Source: Pseudoxanthomonas sp. SL93
GTDB taxonomy: Bacteria > Pseudomonadota > Gammaproteobacteria > Xanthomonadales > Xanthomonadaceae
DNA length: 64,000 nt
Direction: 5' to 3'
Assembly: GCF_026625825.1 (NCBI RefSeq)
Contig: NZ_CP113065.1
Span: 1,922,001-1,986,000, forward strand
Numbering within the stretch: the first letter of the stretch is position 1; every line of letters begins with the position of its first letter. The translations under genes were made by a program, and so were the position numbers. The notes under the pieces are model-generated. The model saw nothing but the letters and a program-made list of their open reading frames with translations, was not told where the DNA came from and ran no database searches. Positions 52,468 through 60,143 of this stretch are shown here, piece after piece.

Positions 52468-53400
52468 ATGACGTTGCACGCAATGAGGAAGCTCTGCGCG
52501 CTTGCCCTGGCCGCGGGACTGGCGGGCTGCAGCCACACGGATGAGGCCGCGCGACCCGGAGCCGACGCCCTTTACATTGCGCGCGACGTCGTGGGTGAGG
52601 GTGTCTTCAGCGCCGGCATCGAAGGCCCTGCCTTCGGTCACGATGGCGCGCTGTACGCGGTGAGTTTCGGCCAGGATGGCACCATCGGGCGGGTGACGTT
52701 CGATGCCAGCGGTGCAGCCGACGCGGCCCTGTTCCTGACGCTGCCCGAGGGCAGCACCGGCAACGGCATCCGCTTCGACGCGGATGGCTTCATGTACGTG
52801 GCCGACTACACCGCCCACCGGATCCTGCGCATCGATCCCCGCGACCGCACCATCGGCGTGTTCGCCACCCTGCCCGGTGCCCACCAGCCCAACGACATCG
52901 CGTTCGCGCCCAACGGCATGTTCTATGCCAGCGATCCGGACTGGAGCACGGGCACAGGCCAGCTATGGCGGGTATTGCCGTACGGTGCACCGACCCTGCT
53001 GGAAACAGGCATGGGCACCACGAATGGCGTGGAAGTCAGCCCCAAGGGAGACGTGCTGTATGTCAACGAAAGCGTGCAGCGGCGCGTGTGGGCGTACGAT
53101 CTGGACGGTAGCGGCGCGATATCCCGCAAGCGCCTGCTCATCGCCTTCGTCGACCACGGGCTGGACGGTATGCGCACCGACGTGAAGGGCAACCTGTACA
53201 TCGCCCGTTACGGCGCCGGTACCGTCGCCATCGTGTCGCCGCAGGGCGAGCTGCTTCGCGAAGTCGCACTGAAAGGGCGGAAGCCCACCAACGTCGCCTT
53301 CGGCGGACCGGACGGACGCACGGTCTTCGTCACCCTGCAGGACCGGGGCGCCATCGAGGCGTTCCGCGCGGAACATCCGGGGCGCGAAACCGGCCTGTGA
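52468..53400 (+). CDS. SMP-30/gluconolactonase-like beta-propeller lipoprotein
   Basis: 310 residues. The signal peptide ends in the lipobox LAGC (Cys21), so it is probably a lipoprotein. The remainder is a six-bladed propeller of the SMP-30/gluconolaconase/LRE type: GNGIRFDADGFMYVADYTAHRILRID, QPNDIAFAPNGMFYASD and GMRTDVKGNLYIARY. Acidic and Asn residues for divalent metal binding are in the expected turns. It may hydrolyse a lactone. It is close to rlmM on the same strand, but separated by 38 bases; GAGGG precedes the ATG. Confidence 0.85.
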   Translation: MTLHAMRKLCALALAAGLAGCSHTDEAARPGADALYIARDVVGEGVFSAGIEGPAFGHDGALYAVSFGQDGTIGRVTFDASGAADAALFLTLPEGSTGNGIRFDADGFMYVADYTAHRILRIDPRDRTIGVFATLPGAHQPNDIAFAPNGMFYASDPDWSTGTGQLWRVLPYGAPTLLETGMGTTNGVEVSPKGDVLYVNESVQRRVWAYDLDGSGAISRKRLLIAFVDHGLDGMRTDVKGNLYIARYGAGTVAIVSPQGELLREVALKGRKPTNVAFGGPDGRTVFVTLQDRGAIEAFRAEHPGRETGL

Positions 53401-53472
53401 CGCAGCGCACCGGGGGTCTCAGCCCCTGACATGCCGCCGTGGCAAGATGCCTCCCAGACAAGGAGACCCGCC

Positions 53473-54195
53473 ATGCTGCCGATCGAACTCAAGGACCCTG
53501 CCGCCTTCGGCAACGAGTTCCTGCGCCTGACCCTGCTGCAGGGTTTCCAGTCGCTGACCAAGCGCGACCTGGAGTTGCTGATCTTCGTGCTGCTGGAACG
53601 CGACGGCGCTGTCGGCCGCGAGGAATCCAACTTCACCGTCGCCGGCAAGTTGCGCGTCACCCCCGCCAAGGTGAAAGCGCTGCGTCGCGACGGTTACGCA
53701 CGCTGGCGCGCACTGGTGCCGGAAGAACGCGACGACGCCCTGCAGCGCATCGTCGCCACGGTGCTGACCGAAGCCAACCTGCGCGCCGGCGCCAAGCATG
53801 TCAGCGAACGCAGCCGCAAGGACGGCTTCCTGGCCGTGCGCATCGAACACCCCGACGACCATCAGCAGTTCGAGCAGGCGATCCTTGACGTGGGTGCACT
53901 GCCCGTCTACGAGCGCAATCGCGAAGTGGTGGCCGTGCGCTTCGACACGCTGCTGTCGATCGCCGAACGCTGGGGTTACCTGCAACCCGATCCCGCCGCA
54001 GTGACGGCCGAGCTGAAGAAGCTGACGCCCACGGCCGAGGAAGTGGCCGACCTGCTGAAGAAGGATGTCAGCAAGCTGCGCTGGCAGGATGCACGCAACG
54101 CGCTCAACAGCCTGGGCGCCAAGGCCATCGCCAGCACGGCCGAGGGTGGCCTGAAGGGGCTGCTGAAGATCGTGTTCCCGTTCATCCCGGGCTGA
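53473..54195 (+). CDS. Unknown cytosolic protein with HTH-like segment
   Basis: 240 residues, not recognised. The N-terminal half (about 14-75) has LTKRDLELLIFVLLERDG and FTVAGKLRVTPAKVKALRRDGYARW, in which the second resembles a helix-turn-helix. The C-terminal half is helical, ending TAEGGLKGLLKIVFPFIPG, an amphipathic or hydrophobic tail that might touch a membrane. AAGGAG is 8 bases before the ATG. It is convergent with the oxidoreductase gene, with 6 bases between. No neighbour suggests a role. Confidence 0.72.
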   Translation: MLPIELKDPAAFGNEFLRLTLLQGFQSLTKRDLELLIFVLLERDGAVGREESNFTVAGKLRVTPAKVKALRRDGYARWRALVPEERDDALQRIVATVLTEANLRAGAKHVSERSRKDGFLAVRIEHPDDHQQFEQAILDVGALPVYERNREVVAVRFDTLLSIAERWGYLQPDPAAVTAELKKLTPTAEEVADLLKKDVSKLRWQDARNALNSLGAKAIASTAEGGLKGLLKIVFPFIPG

Positions 54196-54201
54196 CGGTC
54201 T

Positions 54202-55341
54202 TCAATCCTGGTCGATCTGCACACGCTTCCCGTCGGCGCGCGCGGAAGCGAAGATCGCGTCCAGCACGCGCATGTCCCGCAGGCCTTCCTCGCCCGGCAC
54301 GCGCGGCGGCCTGCCCTCGATGATCGCCAGCGCGTCCTGGTCCATCTGCAGGGCCTGCATCGCCGGCTTCGGGCCCAGTGTTGCATCGAAGCGACGACCA
54401 TCGCTGGCTTCGCCCTTGATGCCGTCGTAGGTCTGGAACGGCGAAAGCTGGTACCAGCCAGCCTCGCACTCCGCGCGCAGCGTATTGAGGTCCATGCCGA
54501 AGCTGGTGACGCAATCGGCGACGACACCTTCCGGGAACTCCAACCGGAAACGCATGGTCTCGTCCACGCCGCGGAAAATCTCAGGCCGCAGGATCTCCTG
54601 CCTGGCAGTGACCGCCAGCGGCTCGCGGCCGGTGGTGTACCGCGCCGCGTTGAGCGAATAGACGCCCATGTCATACATCGCACCACCACCACGGGCGGGG
54701 TCCAGCCGCCAGGCGTCGCCGGGATTGTTCCGGAATCCGTTGAAGCCGGCATCGGCCTTCACGCGCAGCAGGCGACCGAACGGGCGGCTCTTCGCCAACT
54801 CGCTCCAGGCGCGTGTATTGGGTTCGTGCTGCAGGCGATAACCGATCGTGAGCTGCACGCGGTGGCGGCGGCAGGCGTCGATCATCTCGCGCGCCTCGCC
54901 GGCGTCCATCGCCATCGGCTTCTCGCACCACACATGCTTGCCCGCGGCGGCGGCTTCCACGGTGAAGCGCTTGTGCAGATGGTTGGGCAGGACCACGTAG
55001 ACCACGTCGATGTTGGGGTTGTCGGCAATGCGCGCGAAACCCTCGTAGTCGTAGACGTTGCGATCGGGAATGGCGTAGCGCCGCTGCCACTCTTCGGCCT
55101 TGGCGGGCGTGCCGGTGACGATGCCCGCCAACCGGCAATGACGCGTCATCTGCAAGGCGGGCGCCAGCAGATCGCGACTGTAGCCACCCAGCCCGATCAG
55201 GGCCACGCCCAGTGGGCCGCGGCGTGTGCGGGTGGCGCGTGGCGCTGCCCAGCCAGGAAGCGCAGCGGCGACGCCGGTGCCGGCGAGCGCGGCCACCAGG
55301 CGGCGGCGCGCAGGATCGATCAGGGAAGAGGGTGCATTCAT
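54202..55341 (-). CDS. Gfo/Idh/MocA family oxidoreductase with Tat-like signal
   Basis: 379 residues. The N-terminal RRRLVAALAGTGVAAALPGWA looks like a twin-arginine export signal. The Rossmann core GVALIGLGGYSRDLLAPAL, VYVVLPNHLHKRFTVEAAAAGKHVWCEKP (with the EKP motif) and the dimerising beta-sheet with DMGVYSLNAARY follow. It resembles glucose-fructose oxidoreductase and related periplasmic NADP enzymes. The sugar substrate is unknown. The start at 55341 is set by the signal peptide. Confidence 0.88.
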   Translation of the reverse strand: MNAPSSLIDPARRRLVAALAGTGVAAALPGWAAPRATRTRRGPLGVALIGLGGYSRDLLAPALQMTRHCRLAGIVTGTPAKAEEWQRRYAIPDRNVYDYEGFARIADNPNIDVVYVVLPNHLHKRFTVEAAAAGKHVWCEKPMAMDAGEAREMIDACRRHRVQLTIGYRLQHEPNTRAWSELAKSRPFGRLLRVKADAGFNGFRNNPGDAWRLDPARGGGAMYDMGVYSLNAARYTTGREPLAVTARQEILRPEIFRGVDETMRFRLEFPEGVVADCVTSFGMDLNTLRAECEAGWYQLSPFQTYDGIKGEASDGRRFDATLGPKPAMQALQMDQDALAIIEGRPPRVPGEEGLRDMRVLDAIFASARADGKRVQIDQD

Positions 55342-55399
55342 CGGTTCCGGGCCCGTGATGGCGTCCGGCGAGCCTACCGCAGTCAGCGTGGCGATGCGC

Positions 55400-56587
55400 T
55401 CAACGGCCCGACTGGCCGGCGGCATGACGCCAGAGCAGTTCCATCAACGGCGGCAGCCGGCCCGCCAGCCCCAGCAGCGGGCCGCGCAGAAGGGTCAGGT
55501 GCAGCTCGTCGTTGGAGAAGAGGCGGTTGATGCCATCGAAGGCGTGCGCGGCCGTAGCGTTCTCGCTGCGGCGCTGGCGCGCCCAGCGTTCCAGGCGGTG
55601 CGGTGCGGCCCAGTCGATGCGCTTGCCAAGCGCGCCGCGAATGCCATCGCGCAGGGCGGCGACATCGCGCAGGCCCAGGTTCACGCCCTGGCCCGCCAGT
55701 GGATGCACGACATGCGCGGCGTCGCCGACCACGATCACCCGGCCGGCGACATAGTCCTTCGCCAGCTGGCGCCGCAACGGGAACGCCGCGCGGGGCGACG
55801 CGACGCGCACCTCGCCCAAGTGTCCGGCCATCGCCAGCGTCAGTTCGCGGCTGAAGGTCTCGTCATCCAGTGCCAGCATGCGCTGCGCCTCGGCATCCGG
55901 CAGGGTCCACACGATGGAGCTGCGTCCATCGGTGAAGGGCAGGAACGCCAAGGGGCCGGTGGGCAGGAAGCGTTGCCATGCCGTGTCCTGATGCGGCAAT
56001 TCCGTATCGACGAAGGCGACCACGCCGCGCTGAGCGTAGTCATGCGTATCCACCTGCAGGTGGGCCAGCGTCCGCACCGTGGAATCGGCCCCATCGGCGG
56101 CCACGGCGAGGCGGGCGTCAAGCCGCGTACCGTCATCCAGCCGCAGCTTCACGCCATCGCCGTCCTGCTCCATCGCTTCGACGCGTGCGGGGGCGTGCAC
56201 CTGCACACCCGCGCCGGGCAGCGCGGCCCACAGGCGGTCGGCAAGCAGCGCGTTCTCGATGATCCAGCCGAGCTGCACGCGGCCCAGGGCGTCGGCATCG
56301 AAGGCCAGCTCGCCGCCCCCGGCGGCATCCCATACCCGCATGCGGCGATACGGCTGCGCACGCGCCTCGCGCACGGCATTCCAGACGCCCGCGCCATCCA
56401 GCAGGGCCGCGTTGTCGGGAGCAAACGCATACACGCGCAGATCGGGCTCATCGGCGCTCCAGCGCGCGGGCACGCGGCCCTCGACCAGCGCGACCTGCAA
56501 TCCCTCCTGCGCCAGTACCAGGGCGCATGCGGCCCCCACCACGCCGCCGCCGACCACGGCCACATCGATCTGCCCGCGCCGCTTCAT
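55400..56587 (-). CDS. UbiH/UbiF/VisC family FAD-dependent hydroxylase
   Basis: 395 residues. FAD-binding VAVVGGGVVGAACALVLAQEG, the second dinucleotide motif VAADGADSTVR, and the C-terminal VIVVGDAAHVVHPLAGQGVNLGLRDV identify an aromatic-ring hydroxylase of ubiquinone synthesis. Which ring position it hydroxylates (UbiI, UbiF or UbiM-like) cannot be decided from sequence. It overlaps the ubiH-like gene by ATGA, so the pair is co-translated; GAGGAAG precedes the ATG. Confidence 0.9.
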   Translation of the reverse strand: MKRRGQIDVAVVGGGVVGAACALVLAQEGLQVALVEGRVPARWSADEPDLRVYAFAPDNAALLDGAGVWNAVREARAQPYRRMRVWDAAGGGELAFDADALGRVQLGWIIENALLADRLWAALPGAGVQVHAPARVEAMEQDGDGVKLRLDDGTRLDARLAVAADGADSTVRTLAHLQVDTHDYAQRGVVAFVDTELPHQDTAWQRFLPTGPLAFLPFTDGRSSIVWTLPDAEAQRMLALDDETFSRELTLAMAGHLGEVRVASPRAAFPLRRQLAKDYVAGRVIVVGDAAHVVHPLAGQGVNLGLRDVAALRDGIRGALGKRIDWAAPHRLERWARQRRSENATAAHAFDGINRLFSNDELHLTLLRGPLLGLAGRLPPLMELLWRHAAGQSGR

Positions 56588-57792
56588 GCCACTTCCTCGC
56601 GGCACAGCGCAGGCACGTCGCCACGGAAGCCCATGGCGCCACCGACCAGGAACGACTGCAGCGAGGTATGCGCATCCACCGCCACCAGTCCAAGGCTGCG
56701 CAATGGCTTGAGCAGTATGGCCGGGTTGCTGGTCAGGCGCGCCAGCCCGTCGGAAAACGCCAGGGTCCTTTCGCGATCCTCGTGGCGACGCTGCGCATAG
56801 GCCGCCAGCAGGGCCTGATCGCCCGCGTCCTGCGCGCCGGCCAGCTGTTCGGCCAGCGTCAGTGCGTCGCGCAGGCCCAGGTTGAAGCCCTGCGCACCGA
56901 TGGGGTGGATGGTCTGCGCGGCGTTGCCGAGCAGCACGGCGCGCTCGGCCACCAGGCGATCGGCCACCACGCGCACGATGGGGTACGCACTGCGTTCGCC
57001 ACTCGCGGTCAGCCGGCCGACGCGCCAGCCGATGTGCTGCTGGAGCCGCTGCAGCCAGGCGGCTTCGTCCAGCGCCGCCACGGCATCGGCATCCTCGTTG
57101 GCCACGCCATGCACCACGCCCCAGTGACGGTCCCCACGCGGCAGCAGGGCGGTCGGGCCGTCGTCGCAGAAGCGCTCGTACGCGGTGCCGTCGGGTGCCC
57201 GGTCGGCACGAACGCGTGCGACGAGCAAGGTCTGCTGGTAGTCGTGCTGCTGCGCGTCGATGCCCAGCGCCTGCCGCACCTGGCTGCGGGTACCGTCGGC
57301 GGCGACGACCAGGCGCGCGCTGAGCTCGCGCTCGCCGTGGTCGTCTTCGATGCGCACGGTGCGCATGCCCGCCACCACCGCATCCAGGGCGATGAATCGC
57401 GCGGGACGGTAGCGCGTCAGGTTCACGAGTTCGGCCAGCCGTGCCTCAAGTGCTTCGCCAAAATCACGCGCCACCACCACCTGGCCGAAGCTGTCGCGGC
57501 CGTAACCGGCTGCGTCCAGGCGCACGCGGCCGAAGTCGCCCTGCCGGCTGATGTGGATGCGGCGGATGGGTCCGGTCGGGGCGCGAAGTTTGGCCATCAC
57601 GCCGAGCGCGGTCAGCGCGTTGACGGTGGCCGCGGCGAAACTGAGGTTCCGCTGGTCGAACACCTCGGGCATCCGGCCGGCCGGCGTGGCTTCCACCAGG
57701 CCCACCTGCAACCCCAGCCGGTCCAGGGCGATGGCCAGGCTGGCGCCGACCAGGCCGCCGCCCACAATCAGTACATCGTGCGGTTCAGTCAT
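56584..57792 (-). CDS. ubiH: 2-octaprenyl-6-methoxyphenol hydroxylase
   Basis: 402 residues. Same family as its neighbour: DVLIVGGGLVGASLAIALDRLG, VVAADGTRSQVRQ and AVLLGNAAQTIHPIGAQGFNLGLRDALTLAEQL. The NAAQT-HPIGAQGFNLG wording is close to UbiH. Inner-membrane-associated quinone-synthesis enzyme. Being first of the ubi pair on the minus strand, it is divergent from the btuM-like gene with 104 bases between; no riboswitch-like fold is apparent there. Confidence 0.9.
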   Translation of the reverse strand: MTEPHDVLIVGGGLVGASLAIALDRLGLQVGLVEATPAGRMPEVFDQRNLSFAAATVNALTALGVMAKLRAPTGPIRRIHISRQGDFGRVRLDAAGYGRDSFGQVVVARDFGEALEARLAELVNLTRYRPARFIALDAVVAGMRTVRIEDDHGERELSARLVVAADGTRSQVRQALGIDAQQHDYQQTLLVARVRADRAPDGTAYERFCDDGPTALLPRGDRHWGVVHGVANEDADAVAALDEAAWLQRLQQHIGWRVGRLTASGERSAYPIVRVVADRLVAERAVLLGNAAQTIHPIGAQGFNLGLRDALTLAEQLAGAQDAGDQALLAAYAQRRHEDRERTLAFSDGLARLTSNPAILLKPLRSLGLVAVDAHTSLQSFLVGGAMGFRGDVPALCREEVA

Positions 57793-57896
57793 TCGGCCAT
57801 GATACCGGCTCGCCTTGTGCCCACACCGCCCGCCGCCGGGCCACGGCCCGCCGCGGTCCGGTAGAATGCCGCCCTGAGTTTCCGGAACGGTCCTTG

Positions 57897-58499
57897 ATGA
57901 ACACCACCACCCAACGCGCCATCGTCCTGGTCCTGGTCGCCGCCCTGATGGCCGTGACCCGCCTGCACCTGCCCACCACCCTAACCCACTTCGGCCCGAT
58001 TCCGGACGCCTCGTGGGCCGCGTTCTTCATCGGTGGCTACTACCTGCGCGCGTGGACCCGCTGGGCCTTTCCCGCGCTTATGGCGCTGGCGGTGCTGGTG
58101 GACTACATCGTGATCAGTGGCCAGGGCCTCAACTTCTGGACGCACTACTGCGTGTCGCCGGCGTACTGGTTCCTCGTGCCGGCCTACTTCACCCTGTGGG
58201 CGGGCGGGTCGCTGGTGCGCCGTTACCAGACCGACAACCATGGCCGCACGCTGGCCCTGCTGGTCGCCAGCCTGGTGGCCGCGGTGGTGGTCTGCCAGCT
58301 GTTGAGCCAAGGCAGTTTCTACTGGATCAGCGCGAGCGTGGCCGAGCCGACGTTCGCCGGCTGGTGGAAGAACTACAGCGACTGGCTGGTGCCGTACCTG
58401 CGCGTCACCGCGATCTACGTGGGCCTGGCGCTCATCGTGCACGTGGGCGCCACGCAGATCGCGCGCCTGGCCAAGCCGCACGGCCGCACGGCGGACTGA
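57897..58499 (+). CDS. btuM: BtuM-like cobalamin transporter (solitary ECF S-component type)
   Basis: 200 residues with six membrane segments. PDASWAAFFIGGYYLR, DYIVISGQG and HYCVSPAYWFLVPAYFTLWAGG match what I remember of BtuM, the vitamin B12 transporter of Thiobacillus denitrificans, where a cysteine in the CVSPAY motif ligates the cobalt and aids decyanation; here it is Cys85. The adjacent gene encodes a cob(I)alamin adenosyltransferase, which supports the call. An ATG at 57897 is used rather than the TTG one codon earlier. No ECF energising module is in the window, consistent with the solitary type. Confidence 0.82.
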   Translation: MNTTTQRAIVLVLVAALMAVTRLHLPTTLTHFGPIPDASWAAFFIGGYYLRAWTRWAFPALMALAVLVDYIVISGQGLNFWTHYCVSPAYWFLVPAYFTLWAGGSLVRRYQTDNHGRTLALLVASLVAAVVVCQLLSQGSFYWISASVAEPTFAGWWKNYSDWLVPYLRVTAIYVGLALIVHVGATQIARLAKPHGRTAD

Positions 58500-58515
58500 G
58501 CGGTTCCGCGCGACG

Positions 58516-59079
58516 ATGGGCAACCGCCTCTCGAAGATCTACACCCGTACCGGCGATGACGGCAGCACGGGACTGGGCGACGGCACCCGCGTCGGCAAGG
58601 ACTCGGCGCGCGTCACCGCCTACGGCACGGTGGACGAAGCCAACTCCGCCATCGGCGTGATGCTGGCGGTCGCCAGCGTGCCGGACGACATCCGCGCGCT
58701 GCTGACCACGGTGCAGCACCAGTTGTTCGACCTGGGCGGGGAGCTGTGCATCCCCGGCCATGCGGCGATCACCAGCGATGACATCGATGCGCTGGAGCGC
58801 CAGCTGGACCACTACAACGACGACCTGCCGGCGCTGAAGGATTTCATCCTGCCCGCCGGCGGCGAAGCGGCATCGCGCTGCCACCTGGCGCGCACCATCG
58901 TGCGCCGGGCCGAGCGCGAAACCGTCACCCTCGCCCGCCACGATGCGGTGCGGCCCGAGGCGATCCGCTACCTCAATCGCCTGTCGGACCTGCTCTTCGT
59001 GCTGGCCCGCGTGCTGGCCCGTGCCGACGGCCACGGCGAAGTGCTCTGGAACCACGAACGCCGGCACGACCGGCGCTGA
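58516..59079 (+). CDS. Cob(I)alamin adenosyltransferase, PduO type
   Basis: 187 residues. The N-terminal KIYTRTGDDGSTGLGDG and AYGTVDEANSAIG, followed by VQHQLFDLGGELC, FILPAGG and CHLARTIVRRAER, are the PduO-family motifs, including the ATP-binding TRTGDDG and conserved R-x-x-x-R-R-x-E. It makes adenosylcobalamin from cob(I)alamin. It starts 16 bases after btuM, so uptake and adenosylation of vitamin B12 are coupled in one message. Confidence 0.93.
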   Translation: MGNRLSKIYTRTGDDGSTGLGDGTRVGKDSARVTAYGTVDEANSAIGVMLAVASVPDDIRALLTTVQHQLFDLGGELCIPGHAAITSDDIDALERQLDHYNDDLPALKDFILPAGGEAASRCHLARTIVRRAERETVTLARHDAVRPEAIRYLNRLSDLLFVLARVLARADGHGEVLWNHERRHDRR

Positions 59080-59090
59080 TCCCGCCCCCC

Positions 59091-59998
59091 GTGATCATCT
59101 TCACCCACCCCGCCTGCCTGGCCCACGACCCCGGTCCCGAACACCCGGAGCGGCCGGCCCGGCTGGAGGCGGTGCTGAGTGGCCTGCGCGCCGAACACAG
59201 CGATCTTGAGTGGCGCGAAGCGCCCCTGGCGAAACTCGGCGACCTGCGCCGCGTGCATGACGAAGCCCTGCTGCATGACGTGCTGGAAGGCGACTTCGAC
59301 GGTTACCGCATGCTCGACCCGGACACGGTGATGGGCCCGGCCTCGCGCAGCGCGCGCTGCGCGCCGCTGGCGCCGGCGTGGCCGCGGTGGACGCCGTGAT
59401 GAACGGGGAAACCAGCACCGCGTTCTGTGCCGTGCGGCCGCCGGGCCACCACGCCACCAGCCATGCGGCAATGGGCTTCTGCCTGTTCAACAACATCGCC
59501 ATCGCGGCCGCCCACGCGTGCGATCAGCACGGGCTTGAGCGCGTGGCGATCATCGATTTCGACGTGCACCACGGCAACGGCACGCAGGCGATCTTCTGCG
59601 AAGATCCGCGCGTCGCGTATTTCAGCACCCACGAATCCGGCCTGTATCCCAACAGCGGCGCGCCCTACGAGCGCGGCGTGGGCAACATGTTCAACGCCCT
59701 GCTGCCCCCCGGCAGCGGCGGCTTCAGGTTCCAGAACACCTGGGCCGACGAACTGCTGCCGGCGCTGGATGCCTTCAAGCCCCAGCTGGTGATGATTTCC
59801 GCCGGGTTCGACGCCCACATGCGCGACCCGCTGGCCGACCTCATGCTGGAGACCGAGGACTTCGCCTGGCTGACCCGGCAGCTGCGCAACATCGCCCGCC
59901 GGCATGCCGGTGGGCGGGTGGTCTCCATGCTGGAAGGCGGCTACGACCTGGAAGCACTGCGCGAATGCAGCCGGGTGCACGTGGACGAGCTGCGTTGA
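59091..59998 (+). pseudogene. Histone deacetylase family protein, interrupted by a frameshift
   Basis: The N-terminal part (frame of GTG 59091: THPACLAHDPGPEHPERPAR, through DPDTVMGPASRSA) and the C-terminal part (frame of 59378: RPPGHHATSHAAMGFCLFNN, IDFDVHHGNGT, GYDLEALRE) join into one class II-type deacetylase (acetylpolyamine amidohydrolase family) if one G is restored near 59356. The zinc ligands (Asp-x-His in FDVHHGN, later Asp) are all in the second frame. The site lies in a GCGCGCGCTGCGCG tract, so either a real single-base loss or a sequencing error is possible. A restart at 59378 would lose about 100 residues and is unlikely to fold. Confidence 0.85.
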
Positions 59999-60143
59999 GC
60001 GCGGCCCCTGCCGCCACGGGCGAATGGCAGGCACGGGCACGCTGAACCCCGACCGACACCGGCAGGGCGCCTTCATTGCCCGCATGCATGCGATGCGGCA
60101 AGCTAACGACCGTTTTTCCACCCTTCAGCGAGACCAGCACCGC

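Noticed and set aside
57793..57896. Cobalamin riboswitch upstream of btuM
   Set aside because: The 104-base spacer is too short and lacks a recognisable B12-box; none called.
59345..59370. Programmed ribosomal frameshift in the deacetylase gene
   Set aside because: No slippery heptamer or downstream stimulatory structure is evident, and the family is not known to use frameshifting; a simple one-base loss explains it.
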